Positions 35,636 to 48,050 are shown, numbered from the stretch's first letter. The stretch: DNA of 64,000 nucleotides from Aselliscus stoliczkanus (GCA_033961575.1 CM066739.1:68572559-68636558); one strand, 5' to 3'. Notes: a model not told the origin generated them from the letters alone. Program-made: numbers and translations.

Positions 35636-35984
35636 AGTCAGATCCCAAATCTCAGTTTGTACATATACGGAGGGCCCTGACACCTGCTGAGATTATCTCC
35701 TCAATTCTTAATGCAATCTGGGGCGGCTGGGGTGAGGGAAGATGTATTTTATTGTTTTAGGTTAGGAAAAAACATTTAGTTTTAAACTCTATTAATAAAC
35801 CCAAGAGAAACAAACTAATTCCGTTTGTGTTTTTTTCTTGAGAATGACTGCTGGATTGCCATTAATAATCATGGGCCCAGAAGTTATTTCACAGGCTATC
35901 TTGAAACTTTATTTTTTTAAAACTAGTTTAGAATTCAAATAAATCACATCCTATTATTTATTCTTAAGTCAAAAAATGTCAGTA

Positions 35985-36130
35985 CCTGCTTATTATTTGC
36001 CCAGCTCTGTGCTACACATTTTAAATGCACTATGTTATCTTCACAACGTTGTGGTTATTGATTTTTGCTCCCATTTTACAGAAATAGAAGCTTCAAAGTC
36101 AAGTTAAAAAATGATGGCTTTGAACCCATC
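35985..36130 (-). repeat. MIR SINE, antisense
   Basis: 'ctgtgctacacattttaaatgcactatgttatcttcacaac' and 'cccattttacagaaatagaagc' match the MIR reverse complement. Confidence 0.75.
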
Positions 36131-36432
36131 TGTTAAGGGGGTTATAGTGCCTCTTTCATTCATTCAATGAAGAAAACAAATATCACTACAAAGAAGTCTG
36201 TATATAGCAAAGATCTATATAAACTTTGGTTTAAGGCCCAGTTCCTTTGTATCATAATTTATAAAATAAAATCTAAGTACAATAAAAATTATGAACAGCC
36301 CCTTAAAAATGCCTTGTTACTTAAATTGGTCTATATAATAGGATTCTTTTAATATGATGGTTAGAAGATTCTTGAAAATGGAAAAAAATTGAAGCCTTTA
36401 TTTTTTCATTGTTTACTATAAAGTTTGAAAGT

Positions 36433-36433
<1 letters not shown>

Positions 36434-36468
<35 letters not shown>
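36434..36468. repeat. (GT)n microsatellite
   Basis: About 17 GT units. Confidence 0.95.
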
Positions 36469-36469
<1 letters not shown>

Positions 36470-36559
36470 CAGCACCATAAACATTTCTCTAATTCCTTGA
36501 CCTTCCTAGCTAAAGAGTAGTGAGTACTGTTCTCTGCCAGCCCCCACTCTATTATCCTT

Positions 36560-36780
36560 ACCACTACTATTATTCTTACATCTTCTCACTGCCTGACTTG
36601 ATATTATTTATGTGTTTGCTCAGTTTTTATTGTCCTTGGCCTTCACAAGAATGAAAACTCTATGAGGGTACGGGTTTTTGTCTTTTTTTTTCTCTGCTCA
36701 GCACCTACCACAATGCCTGAACATAGTTAGTCCTCAATTCCATTTATGTGTAATGAATCAATGAATGAATGAATGAATCT
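36560..36780 (+). repeat. L2 LINE 3' end
   Basis: 'aatgaaaactctatgagggtacgggtttttgtc', 'tgctcagcacctaccacaatgcctgaacatagttag' and the terminal (aatg)n are L2-type 3' features. Confidence 0.7.
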
Positions 36781-36975
36781 ACCTTTATCTGCTATATTGA
36801 AGCAGACCCCTCCTCTCCTTTCTGAGGTTCCCAGGCTATTCCTGAGATTTCCAGGAGATATCTGAGAGGTGGCTTTGAACAGAGTCCCAGCACCACCATG
36901 TGGCATCACCATACCACCTACCCCTCAGTTACTCTGCTCCGGCTTCCTGTAGGATCTGCTGCCGCCACCTGACCA

Positions 36976-36999
36976 CCCCCCACCCCCACCCCCGGCCCC
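36976..36999 (-). promoter_or_regulatory. G-quadruplex-prone tract (minus strand)
   Basis: Four C-runs on the + strand (C6, C5, C5, C4 at 36976-36981, 36983-36987, 36989-36993, 36996-36999) with 1-, 1- and 2-base loops. On the minus strand this fits the G3+N1-7 quadruplex rule with very short loops. A role is not shown. Confidence 0.7.
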
Positions 37000-37053
37000 A
37001 AGAAGCCATCATTGTCAGGCAGTGGCCCCAAGAAGCCATCATTGCCAGGCAGA
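36994..37053. repeat. 30-bp tandem duplication
   Basis: The unit ggccccaagaagccatcatt + gtcaggcagt occurs twice (36994-37023, 37024-37053) with two differences (t/c and t/a). Confidence 0.95.
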
Positions 37054-37223
37054 GGCGTCTCTGATCTGCTGCTGATGTCTGCCTGACACAGCCCCTCAGG
37101 ACCCAAGCCGAGGGTGCCAGTGTCCACAACCAGATGTACTGCTGCTTTTGTTATGCAAGAATCCTCAGCAAGTCCACCAATCTCTGAAACTGCACTCTGA
37201 GTCTTCTCTGCTGATGTGGGAAT

Positions 37224-37330
37224 GGGCACAGTCACACACGCACAAATGCACATATGCGCACACACGTGCATGCATTAATGCACACACACATGCACACATT
37301 AATGCGCATACACACACACGCACCTACATG
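37224..37330. repeat. CA-rich alternating purine-pyrimidine tract
   Basis: Degenerate (CA)n with gcgcacacacgtgcatgcat and a repeated cattaatgc motif. Nearly continuous alternation suggests Z-DNA potential. Confidence 0.85.
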
Positions 37331-37344
37331 TAAACACACCCTTA

Positions 37345-39010
37345 CCTTCCTATCCCAGAGTTCTAGACCAGAGTTACCTTGCGCTCCCTGATTCTTCCGA
37401 GGTTTTTGGTGAAACCTCCCTTTTTGTTTTTTCCCAGGTCCAGGGGTGCAATTGGAGGGAGAGAGTGTTTTGGGGCTGGGGTGGGAGACTTGACTAAATC
37501 AGAAGTTTGGAGTGAGGAAAAATTCATCACAGCTCCTCTCTAACACGAGGCATTCTTCTGACTTAGCTGGCAAGCCTCGGGCAGGAAAAATAATTTCCCT
37601 GGAGGCAACTTGATGCCTTGTACAAATTGTCAATGTGTGAGCAGCCCATTGGCCCTCCGGGCCCTCTGGACACAGTGGACCCCAGAAGTGAACTCACTGT
37701 AGCCCCAGGCGAGAACTGCTGCGCCAAGGAGATAAAGCCCTGGCTTACTTCCTTTCTGCTTTGTTTTGGGCTGAATTCTAGAAAGATATGTAAGAAATGT
37801 TATCCTAATTAGTAATTGCACACTCCTCTGCCTCACTCCCCCTCAAACACACACTCACGCACGCACGCACGCACACGCACGCCACACACACTGAGAGGCA
37901 TTCACCGTGTTCACCACAGTGCATATTCTCACGGGGTTTATTTGGCTTCTTGGACAAAGAAACAGAGGCTGCTGAGAGTTGGATAAAGCCGTGGGGCAGG
38001 TCAGCTGCAGTGACAGGATTTGTCTCCCAACCTGAAAAAAGGACCCTGTGGGGCCTGTTGACATACATGTCCTTGCAAACTAACAAAGCATCTCTGAAGA
38101 AGGCGGGTGTCTTTCTGGGGTCTGGGCAGAGGAGAGGAACCGGCCTCCGTCCTAGGCTAGGCCGACCCAAGGGAAGGGAATTGGGACAGCCCCTGTGTAT
38201 TTAAAAACAAAACCCGAAGAAAGGAACCTTCTACCGGGCGCTACCAGTTGTGACCACTGCTAATTCTTTTTTTCAGGTTTATGTAGTCACCTAATATCTT
38301 TAACCAGAAAAGGCTCTGTTCAGTGTTATTTTGGAACAATTCAGCGTGTTAAAGAGTCAAAGAAGGGAAAACAGAGCCAGCCTTAGAAATCATAGAAAGG
38401 TGAAAATCTGCATAGTGAGAGAGCCCAGAAGGACCAGGCTGAAGGGGAAAACCATATTCCACGTGTGGTACAACATGAGCCTTACTGTTGAGGAGGGCTA
38501 TAATTTTAGAAAGGAAAAGATGAATGGAAGACTGTTCGCTTAGACAATCCGCTTCTATTTTTTGTCCAACTGAGTCACTCTGTGATAAATGTGGCCCAAA
38601 CATCACAAGGCTTACTAACTTTTATGTCATCTCCCCTCCCACACTGTTCCCGAAATGCTGGGTTTGTTTGTTTGTTTTTCTATCAGTTTTTATCTTGCTT
38701 CTCACAGTCAAGAGTTTCTCCTCATTGCAAACATTGCATAAATTTGTGAATTATCCCTGATTTATTTCCATGTATGACAGCTGCCCTCTCTACTCCCATG
38801 TTTGCACTGCCAAATTGGAATTTTCAACGATATGCCTGAGTGTCCTGACTTTCACAAATATCAGTGTGGGCGGGGGGCATGGGTTGGTCCATTATTGTTC
38901 TTATAGTGTTGAGTTAGCCTGTGAAGTCCAGTTTAAATCATCATTCCCTTCAAGTTTTATTTTATTTTCCTCTTAAGGAGTATTTAGATTGATTTTTGGT
39001 GCTATTTGAT
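37345..39010. other. No recognised gene or transposon; one CA/CG tract
   Basis: 37847-37891 is a cacgcacgcacgcac-type tract. The rest is unique-looking. The 121-codon antisense frame (37805-38170) reads through that tract and is rejected. Confidence 0.45.
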
Positions 39011-39025
39011 GATATATTAGTTTGG

Positions 39026-39205
39026 TTTCCTTTTTTTAACTAATTTTTTAAATCAGTTCCAGATATACAAAACAATGTAGTAATTAGACATTTACACCCC
39101 TCATAAAGTGATAACCCGTCCCCCAAATCTACCACTCCTCTGACATCGTATAGAGCTGTTCAAATACCATTGACTATATTCCCTATGCTGTCCTTTACGT
39201 TCTGT
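39026..39205 (-). mobile_element. L1 3' end fragment, antisense
   Basis: 'cagttccagatatacaaaacaatgtagtaattagacatttacacccc' to 'ccctatgctgtcctttacg' is a near match to 60476-60617. The T-rich left end marks the poly(A) of a minus-strand insertion. Confidence 0.7.
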
Positions 39206-40099
39206 GAATACACACACACGGTGCAAAAAAGCCCACCACCAGTAGCTTAGTGGTCCTTCCACAGAATGTAGCTAATGGAACCTTGCAATCTAGATGACAC
39301 CACCGTGATTTACACAGCTATTCAGATGTGAAGTGGGACATTCCAGTGGAACTTCACCAGTGTACAGCTGTCCTAAAAGGACATTGGGATAAACCTATTT
39401 TTTATATGAATTCAGGCACAGGTCTAGATACGAAATCTAACACATGTCCTGCTTTACCTGCTTGGTATTTGAAATGATGGGAGCGTAGGGCCTCTGGCTG
39501 CAGTGCCCGTGACCAGCTAGCTCGCTCTCGAAGGGCTGGGTCATCCCAGCCCATCCTGTCTCCTCTTCCTTCCCACTTCTCACCCATTCATTAGCAGTCC
39601 TTGACGTGGAAGCTTAGCTTTCTGTTTTCCTCTTTGGCTATCTCCTCACGTCTTTCCCTAGCACTCACCAATAAGAAGTTCTTTGCATGTGTATCCCAGA
39701 ACACATGACCTTTAATGCCCATCAATAAATTATCCTTATGATTTCCGTGACCTGGATTTATGTGAGTGATGGCTGCTGATTTCACTCGGGCTCTGGAACA
39801 TTTGATCTTGACAAGGTGACAAATTGTACCTTCTTTCATTTCCTAAGGTAGTTGATCGGATTTTTTTTTTTTTAATAAACCCATTTTATGTGTCATGAAT
39901 TTCTAAGTCAAAAGTACACATGAGCCATTAGGTTGTGAACAAAAGCATCTACAGATGATTAGCTGGAGGAAAGTCAAGTGCAACCACCTACCCAGCTCGA
40001 TGACCCTTATTCAGCATCCCAGACACAGGGTCTTTTAGCAGCCAGCTGCCACCCCTGGTGAGAGGAGGGAACTCCCAGGTCACTAGGCTGCCCTCTTTG

Positions 40100-40290
40100 G
40101 TTGTTGGGAGTCAAATGTGTGAGCTGGGGCTGAGTCCTTAAGCTCTCTGTTTCTTCATCTGAAATGGTGATTGTAATAATAAGAGTACTTCCTCATGGAA
40201 TTGTTGTGAGATTAAACCAGTTAATAGACATAAAACCTTTGGGCAATGTTTGGCAAGAACTAAGTGCCCAATCACTGCTTGTTGGTACTC
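40100..40290 (+). repeat. MIR SINE
   Basis: 'ctctctgtttcttcatctgaaatggtgattgtaataataagagtacttcctcatggaattgttgtgagattaaa' is a clear MIR 3' half. Confidence 0.85.
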
Positions 40291-40344
40291 CTGGCTTTGT
40301 AGGTCCAACCTGGAGTTAGAAGAGAGAAGAGGAAGGTGAGTCCG

Positions 40345-40480
40345 CAGCCTGTTAGAATTTAGACTCTGCCAATTCCTACCCTGGTGAACATGAAAATTAC
40401 GTTGCCAAATATTTCTGAGCTTGAATTTTCTTATCTGTGACATGTGGATAAGGAGTCCCAGTATGTACTTGTTGGAGCAA
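40345..40480 (+). repeat. MIR-like fragment
   Basis: 'gaatttagactctgccaattcc' and 'ctgagcttgaattttcttatctgtgacatgtggataaggag' resemble a decayed MIR directly after the previous one. Confidence 0.5.
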
Positions 40481-40559
40481 GAAGTCCGTAAAATGCCAAG
40501 TGATTGAAAGGGTTAGCGAGAATTCATGTAAGATGCCCGATAACAGAGTACGACATGCA

Positions 40560-42590
40560 TTTTTTGACAATCATGATTAGTCACATTTTCTGCTGAGTGG
40601 AAGAGGCCAAAAAAGAAGGTTATGTTTCCGTTGCCTTAACAGACATTATGGCACTGCGCCGGTCACAGTAGTGCATCATAGATGTTGGATTATTTTACTC
40701 AAAGGCAAGTAAGAGATGAAATTAAAGAGTAAATTCATGTTTGGAGCTTCTAAGAACCAACGAAAGGCCATGAAAGACTCGTGCAAACCTAGAGATTAAA
40801 AACCTTTTACATTAACCTACTAGCATGTGCAAGATTCTCTGATATGTATAAAGTCAGAATGCCTAGTAATGTTTCTCTTTAATTGATAAAACTGCACCGG
40901 TTCATATGAGCCAAACGAAAAGGCAAATCAGAATATTTTAAAGGAAATTCAGACATTTCCCTTTCAAGTGTTACAGCATTCCGCCTCTCCCTTTCCTAGA
41001 GAATCTATAATGAACTGAAAGAGTCCTTGTTAGGTGTCTTGTCTATAGATAAAGGATCACCTATCTTGGGGAACCAGCCTCTTCCTGGCCATCAGCTCCA
41101 GACCAGCAAGCCGTGAGCCCATAGAAGCCGGCTTTCCAGAATCCTCAAAAGTAACAGGCATAACCCCGGGCTCGCCACCTCTATAAGGGGCCAGTCCCTG
41201 GCAAATTGCCCCTATGAAATTAATTCTTTCCTTTACCTTGAATGATGCTTTGAGCATCGATTGATGAGATGGTGACTAATGGCAGCTCTTAAATTTGGGC
41301 CTGTTTTAATGAATAGATAGGAATTCTTTTTCATCAGTGCTTCAGTTGTCTACGTGTAAACGATGCTCTTATACACTTAAGGGCCTTTTGAAAACTGTTC
41401 ATTTCCTTAATTCTGTTAAGCACTGCCTAAGCGCTCTTGTTTGCAAAGTAATTTGTGTTCTCTAAGAGAAACCTTTTGTGAGGTAGATCTCGTTTCCAGC
41501 TTTTGTGGAATAATCCAGTTTTAGTGGAGATCACCTTGACAAGTTTATTTACCCTATTTAGAATAAAGCGCATGGCAGTGAGTTTGCTGAGCCCAAGGTG
41601 AATCTCCCAGGACCTGAACAAGAGGCATTTTTGTGTATTTCAGAGCTGGTTCTGTCACTCAACCCTCGGCCCTCCTCATACGCACATGAGTGTGCCCCCC
41701 CCAGTTTCCATGGCTGCAGGAGTGGGGAGTTGGGAGGATATCTGCTGAATGTTGCCAAACCATCTTGAGCAGAACTACAGGCCCCTGGCCTGGTCGAATC
41801 AGGTAGATGTCACCTGGGTGACCGGCAGCAAACATTCAGTGACAAGACGAAGCCAAAATTGGGCATTTTAGGATCAATGTGAGTTAGTTAAAGGACATAA
41901 TCAGCTCACTTGCCTTAGCCCTAATACTGTACTCAAGGTGTTTTCTCTCCTAAATATTTAAAGTTGGTCCCTGAAAAGTAACTAACTTTTGGTTCCAAAA
42001 GTCTGGCATTCCCTATTGAATGAATGGATGTATTTTTAGTATTTCTTTAAATATGACACTTTGGGTGTTTTTCCCCTAGTTCTTTTTTTTTTTTTTAAAT
42101 CATATAAGAATCATTTATACCTACCAAAAGGCTTTGAGGGTTTTCTTTAGCCTGTATCCCAGAATAGTAGTTTCCAAGCTGCCCACTGAAAAAGGACCTA
42201 TGTGTTGTGTATGCTGCTAAAAGCTATTCCTAAGCACAAACTTAAGTGGTTTTTCAAAAAAACTAGTACATGGAGTAACTCAATGTGGTTTCGTGGATTG
42301 CAGGAAAAACCACTTCACCCTCAGTACTCCAAAAGCTGTCCAGTCTTCTCGTCATAAGCAATAATTATCTTGGACTTGAGAACTGGGAGGAAAAAATTAC
42401 GTTTGACTTAGTAATTTTCAAGAAGGTAAATGGTTCTTTTAGCAAAATGGTATCAGGCTGTTCACCTCTACCTTTAAACCACAGTTCTGAGTAATCGCTT
42501 TCCCTGCGCTATAGGAATACTCCCATAACCTCAGATACACTCCATAGGCTAATAATTTATTAGCTCACATTTTTGTCTGTCTGAACAATT
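40560..42590. other. No recognised feature
   Basis: Unique-looking intron with one T run at about 42086. No repeat or gene recognised. Confidence 0.45.
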
Positions 42591-42664
42591 TATGAATCAA
42601 CAAGTGTTCGCTGAGTGCCTTTTGCCCAGACCACTCTAGCAGCTGTGTGAAGTGCCAGAGTAGA

Positions 42665-44030
42665 ATAGTATCACAGTGTCTTCTGCGAGTCATTCACTCC
42701 ATATGAAAGAAGCGATGTATAAAGCAGGAAGGGAATGATCAAAGTAAAATAGTGATAGCTTGGTAAATTGTCATTCGTCACACAGTGCCTCTCAGCGTAT
42801 GTAGACAATTCTTCATTTCCTTTTAGGGAGCACGTACTAAAGTGCTGCAAACTTGTTAAGTGATGGAGTGAATGGGTACTCTGTATTCATTCAAAAAATG
42901 TTAGATATCTCCTGCTATGATTATGTTGTGTAAGTAGGCCCGATTCAGGAACAAGTAATTTTTAGACTGCTATTGAAAGTTCAGAGAAGGATCTATATGT
43001 ATATCTAGTTGTAGAAGGATATATATTAATTCCTTCTTGGAATGAATGGCCTTTGGAGGTGGGCCTGCATGTTGCTTGGCCCTCTATGTGTATGTTAGAC
43101 TGAGCTTGTGTGTCCAAATTCAGCAGAAACACTGCTGAGTTTTCTCACCTTCCTAATCCTATGTATTTACCGCATCATGATGTGTTAACATGTACTTAGG
43201 TCATTTAGCTTAATTGCGGGGCAACTGAGTTAGAACTGAGATTTCCTGATGGCTAATGTTTTGGTTCCACTAATTTGGTTTGTTCTTCCTTGGGCTAACA
43301 GATGCCATTAACTGCCCTGAGACACCAGTCTTTACGCCATCAATAATGTTCTAAGAGACAGTGACACCTGCTTTGGATTTTACACCTCCATTTCATTATC
43401 TTTTAATTGAGTTCTCAGACATGCAAGTGGAAAAGACAAGAACGGGTGATTAATGCTTCTACATGAGTAAGAACTAACTGTACATACAATGAATAGAACT
43501 TATTTGTAAATTTCTTCTGCAGTAAAATATTGTGTTGGCTCACAGTTACCAGGCTGAGATAAAACAAGTTTTAATTCAAAATTATAAGCCCATCCTCCCC
43601 CAAAGCACTACCGCAGGCAATCTAAGAACACCAAATGGACAAAGCCCCTAACATTGTTCAATAGCACCCCCTAGCATGCATAATTTTAGACTGTCAAACA
43701 AGGAAGCACATTCTAGTTGTCATTTTCTCCTAAAAAAGTATGGTTTTTACAGGTCTAGTTATATTGGCATAGTTTTCACACTATTCCTTGTCTGAAGGTA
43801 ACTATAAACGGAGGATAGAATAATCTAGTAGAATAATTTCTTGTGCAAATATTTCAGAATGATTTTACTTTAACCCTGGCTGTCTTCTATTCATTGCCTC
43901 AGCTTTGGTAGACTGGTGTAAGGAGATTTTTGTTTCCTTCTGGAGTAAGTTGTCTAGGAAAGAGAAGAGATGAGAGTTGGAGGAGGGCCCTGGAGGACAT
44001 AACGGAAATCCACAGGTGGATGTAGTTCAT
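42665..44030. other. No recognised feature
   Basis: AT-rich intron. 43560-43700 has few simple repeats and balanced composition and could be conserved non-coding DNA. Confidence 0.4.
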
Positions 44031-44039
44031 TGAACTGTC

Positions 44040-44245
44040 ATTGGTGAGTGTTAAGACCACAGCCTCTGGAGCCAGATTCTCCGGGCTCTGTCATCTTGAG
44101 CAGGCTTCTTAACCCACTCTGTGACTTAATTTCCTCCTCTGTAAAATGGGTTCATAGTACCTGTCTCACAGAGCTGTTGCAGTTAATACGTACAAACCAC
44201 CTGGTGACTGCTCAATGATGAGCAACAGGCATTATCATTATTTCA
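44040..44245 (+). repeat. MIR SINE
   Basis: 'gtgttaagaccacagcctctggagccagattctccgggctctgtc' through 'tttcctcctctgtaaaatggg' and 'ctcacagagctgttgcagttaatacg' closely follow MIR. Confidence 0.92.
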
Positions 44246-44274
44246 CCATGGATGCTTGCCTATGGTCACAGTCT

Positions 44275-44410
44275 ACACAGCATGGGTGCTGATATCAGAA
44301 AGACCTGAGTTCAAACCCTCCTAGAGACCTTGGGCAAGTTGCTAAAACACCGTGTCCTCAGCGCTGAATGTTGATAATAATAACAACCACTGCATACGGT
44401 TGTAGAATTG
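44275..44410 (+). repeat. MIR SINE
   Basis: 'agaaagacctgagttcaaaccctcctagagaccttgggcaagttgc' and 'gttgataataataacaacc' follow MIR. It lies in tandem after the one at 44040. Confidence 0.75.
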
Positions 44411-44499
44411 ACAGTGTACACGGAGAGGCAGAATGGGTAGCATGTCGATGTTACTCTTTATTTCCTTCTGAAATGCCAAACAAATAATAGTTTAAAGAG

Positions 44500-45160
44500 C
44501 TCTACAGGATAATAATAATCCTCTATGCCTAAGAAGCATAGAAGACAGCCTATCAACACTCTGCAAGATGGAAAGCAGAGAGAGAGGGAACTCTCTCGCA
44601 AACCCAAGACAGCCGGTTACGCTGTAGAATGACGAGAAGGCTCCGGAATTGCTGGTACCAGATCCCTCTGGGAATGGAGGTGAAGGTGGGCCCACGCACA
44701 AGAGGTTTCATGGGAAGTCGATATAAAAAGCAGACTCCCAGGTCCTCTTGACCGTTCCTTGCAGCCACGTGCGAGGAAGGGCAAGGAGGCCACACTGAAA
44801 TCAGGGCTTTCGAGTGAAGGTCTGCTCTCTGACTGTCAAGATTCTTGGTTGCCTTTCCCCCAGCTGGCTCCCAGGATGCTGGCAAGGAGGTTTCGACTGT
44901 CCAAGACGAGACGAGATGCGCCTTCTCTGGGACCCCTACCAGCCGGAGTAGACCCAAGCACACTGCTCTTGGAGATTATGAAACTAAAAAGCGTTGTCAC
45001 TTCCCAGGCCCGGCCTTCCAGTCACGTGTCCAGCGTTCCATCCTCAGCTAGGACAGACAGCCAGGGAGGCCCAGCCCATGGTCTCCTGAGGGCAGATCAT
45101 AGTGGTGTGTACAGCGAGGCATATTCTCTGAGCGTGCTGTAAGCCTTCCACGTATTTTTT
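44500..45160. other. GC-richer unassigned segment
   Basis: A locally GC-richer stretch with overlapping open frames on both strands (127 codons +, 136 codons -) and a TATA-like atataaaaag at 44721-44730. I see no domain, splice evidence or known family, so it is left unassigned. Confidence 0.35.
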
Positions 45161-45284
45161 TTATGTTTCATTGCCTCATTCTTAGCGTGTTCAAGCACAC
45201 CCCTGGATTTCTCCTCAGGTATGCCTCGCAGACTCAGTAACTGTTCGCTTTTGTAACTCTACCACTTACGACAGTTTCACAGTG

Positions 45285-45420
45285 GAGAAAAAAGAGCCCT
45301 GGATTAAAGGAGAGGTTCTTAATTCTGCTACTGACAGTAGGACCTTCCTCAGGTCCTTTAATCTCTCCAGACAGTAATTACTAGCGATGGAAAATGCAGG
45401 AGCTGGACTCTCCCATCTTT
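45285..45420 (+). repeat. MIR SINE fragment
   Basis: 'gagccctggattaaaggagaggttcttaattctgctactgac...tcctcaggtcctttaatctctcc' resembles the MIR 5' half. Confidence 0.6.
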
Positions 45421-45589
45421 AAAGGCGCCTTCCTTGCTCCCAGACACCCCAGGACTTCAGGACAAAAAGTCTTTCAGTACAAGTCTCTGAGGTTGACCTA
45501 GTCACTTCTCAGAAGTGTAAATAAATACCACTAATAATAAATGTATTCGTAGTAATAAGTAGCAGTGATACATCATGAAGATAAATAAT

Positions 45590-45800
45590 AGTATCTAAGA
45601 ATTACTGAATATCTACCGTCTTCCAGATGCTTGCATTATTTTATTTAATCTCATTTAATGGGATACTTAGTGCTTCATGAGAGACATTCAGTTATCCCCG
45701 GCTTGCTGCAAAAGTAACCGAGGCTTTGAGATTTTAAGTTACATGCAGCATTTACAGACAGTAAGTGGCAGCCCGAGTTTTGAAGATCGGGCTACCTTCC
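45590..45800 (-). repeat. MIR SINE, antisense
   Basis: 'cattattttatttaatctcatttaatg', 'aagtaaccgaggctttgagattttaagttac' and 'acagtaagtggcagcccgagtttt' match the MIR reverse complement. Confidence 0.7.
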
Positions 45801-46380
45801 GAGACCTGATTATCTAGATCTTGTCATGCACCTCTTTTCTGAATTCCAGTACTTCCCCAGTAAGGTCACTACATGCATTCTACCCTTGGTTGCTTTTGGT
45901 CTGGCTTTAGTCTGGCTTTATTACCTCACTGGAAAAGCCTATTTTCCCTTGTAAAGTGGATTGGCATTGGAGCCATAAATAAGCAAACCAAGACCCACAT
46001 TTTCCTTTCACAGAGTTAGTTTGCTCTTAGCTCTCAAAGTCCAAGGACCATGAAAAGGCTCTCTGCATGTGTGAAATTACATATTGTTAATATCCTTGCC
46101 TACTTAACACTATAGGATGTGCCATTTTCCCAGAGCATCCAAACCTGCAAGATCACTGTTCAATGGATTATGCGACACACCAATCGCCCTTTGAGACAGC
46201 AGACTTTATAAATTTACAAGTAAACATTTTAACAGACCTTTGTGCATAAATCTGTTTTCTGTTTAATGTTGATTTTGTAGTGTAAAAATAAGAAGAGATG
46301 TGATGAAGCAAACAAGAAAATCTTTTTAAAGAAGCTTGGAGGCTGGAAGTGAGACCTCCCTCCAACCTTTGCTATGCATT
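45800..46380. other. No recognised feature
   Basis: Unique-looking intron; contains a short direct repeat gtctggcttta at 45899-45922. Confidence 0.45.
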
Positions 46381-46384
46381 TTGT

Positions 46385-46640
46385 TTTAATTGGGTAAAAT
46401 AGACATAACATAAAATTTACCATTTTAACATTTTTAAGCGTGGATAGTTCTGTGGATGGATTGTTGTGCAATCATCACCACCATTCATCTCTGGAACTTT
46501 TGTCATCTTGCAAAACTGAAACTCTGTACCCATTAAACTAGCTCTCCATGCTTCCCTCCCCTTCGTCTCTGGCAATGACCAGTCTACTTTCCGTCTCCAT
46601 GAATTTGATGACTCTAGGCTGCTGTGCATTCTGTAGGAGG
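46385..46640 (-). mobile_element. L1M 3' region, antisense
   Basis: 'aaatagacataacataaaatttaccattttaac', 'gttgtgcaatcatcaccaccattcatctctggaac' and 'gcaatgaccagtctactttccgtctcc' are reverse-complement L1M phrases. Confidence 0.8.
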
Positions 46641-46649
46641 TCTTACATG

Positions 46650-48050
46650 ACATGATCAGTATTATACGAGAAGAGCAATTGACACATAGTACCACTATTA
46701 CCCAAAAGTTTATGCTAAAAATATACCAAAGGCATTTGGAGTGAAATGACATGTTAAGTTGTTGTTCCTTCTTTGAAATAAGTTAAAACCTATTTTTTTA
46801 AAAAACTCTGAACTTCTTATAACTCAGTTTCATGAAAGTGACAGTGCCCATGTGGTTATGACTCCTTGCTGTTTTTTCCGTGGAGCCCCAATAACAATTT
46901 TAGTGAAGGCTACAGTAAAGGTACCATTCCTTCGTCCCTTTGAGCCCCTCATCCTTGTGCCCCAGCTCCAAAGTTCATTCCCCAAATCCACCTGTCCTTT
47001 TGGTGCCCAGCCTCATATTCTGGGTGAGATGAATGGTGGCGAACAGTGTAGCACCCCAGTAAAGGATGACAGATGTTCATTGATTCTTTCCTCAAATATT
47101 GAGTGCCTACCGCTGTCACCAACTGCATATGAAGGGAGAAAGATGCTAACACTGTCCTCAAGGGGCTTGTTCTGTGAGGGCGAAGCATCTCAAACAACCT
47201 GTAGGAAGAAGAGACAGACATGGAAAGAGCTAAGCCGAGGCGCCATGACCAGTCTATGCCAGGACCAGTGAGGGTGTTGATCTTGCCTTTCGTCACAGGG
47301 CAGATGAAGTGTGCATGCTCCCCGACTTGCTTCTGCAGCTCTCATGATCGCTGGTGGGCCTGGAGTTGTTTGGTTGACACAGAAGCAGAAGGGCAGGCCC
47401 GTTAATTTGGACAAAGAAGCAGCAGTTCCTGCTGCCCCTTGTCACTCATTTCCATCCTCAGTCGTCAGTTAAAGGAAGTGAGAATTTTCTGGAGCAGGGT
47501 TGAAAGTCATGTTGTACACAAATTAGCTAAATTCTGTTATTTGCCTCACGTTTTGTTGGAAGCTGAACTTTTCTTTTCTTTGGAAGATGAAACAGGGAAA
47601 CACTAATTCATTTCCAGAGTATTCTTTCGAAAAAAATTCCTGAAGAGACAACTGCCTGATTTGGAGATGGGGAAAAAAAAAAATTGAGCTTTCAATAAGA
47701 CACAATGATGATAGAAAGTGGTCATGGCCAGATAGTGCTTTTTGGGAGACTGGGATGACAGACAGTGAGTTAGGGATGGAGAAGGATCTTACCGTCATCA
47801 GCAGGAAAAGGTCACTGTGCTGTGGAGGGGACCAGGACACAGCGATTTGTCCTAGAACGTGAGCCTCGGGAAGTCAGGAATTTAGGCCCCTTGCATCCAG
47901 TTTTTAAAGAGCAGTTTTTAATGACGTTCCAATCCAGTCCTTCCAAAACATTCTACTGGATTTTAGTTTCCTCCTGACCCCAGATAAAAGTTATTTATTT
48001 GAGGGAAAAGCTTCCACTTAATTACATATGTACACCCTACCCTGGTCATA
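46650..48050. other. Mostly unassigned; ancient repeat piece at 47075-47200
   Basis: 'tcattgattctttcctcaaatattgagtgcctaccgctgtc...tgtcctcaaggggcttgttctgtg' resembles the head of the old repeat at 24175. The overlapping open frames at 46852-47271 (+) and 46949-47296 (-) are not recognised. Confidence 0.4.

Noticed and set aside
44553..45142. Two overlapping open frames (136 codons -, 127 codons +)
   Set aside because: They lie opposite each other in a GC-richer stretch where stops are rarer; no homology or splice signals support either.
46852..47296. 139-codon (+) and 115-codon (-) frames
   Set aside because: Mutual shadows covering an old repeat fragment; no recognisable product.
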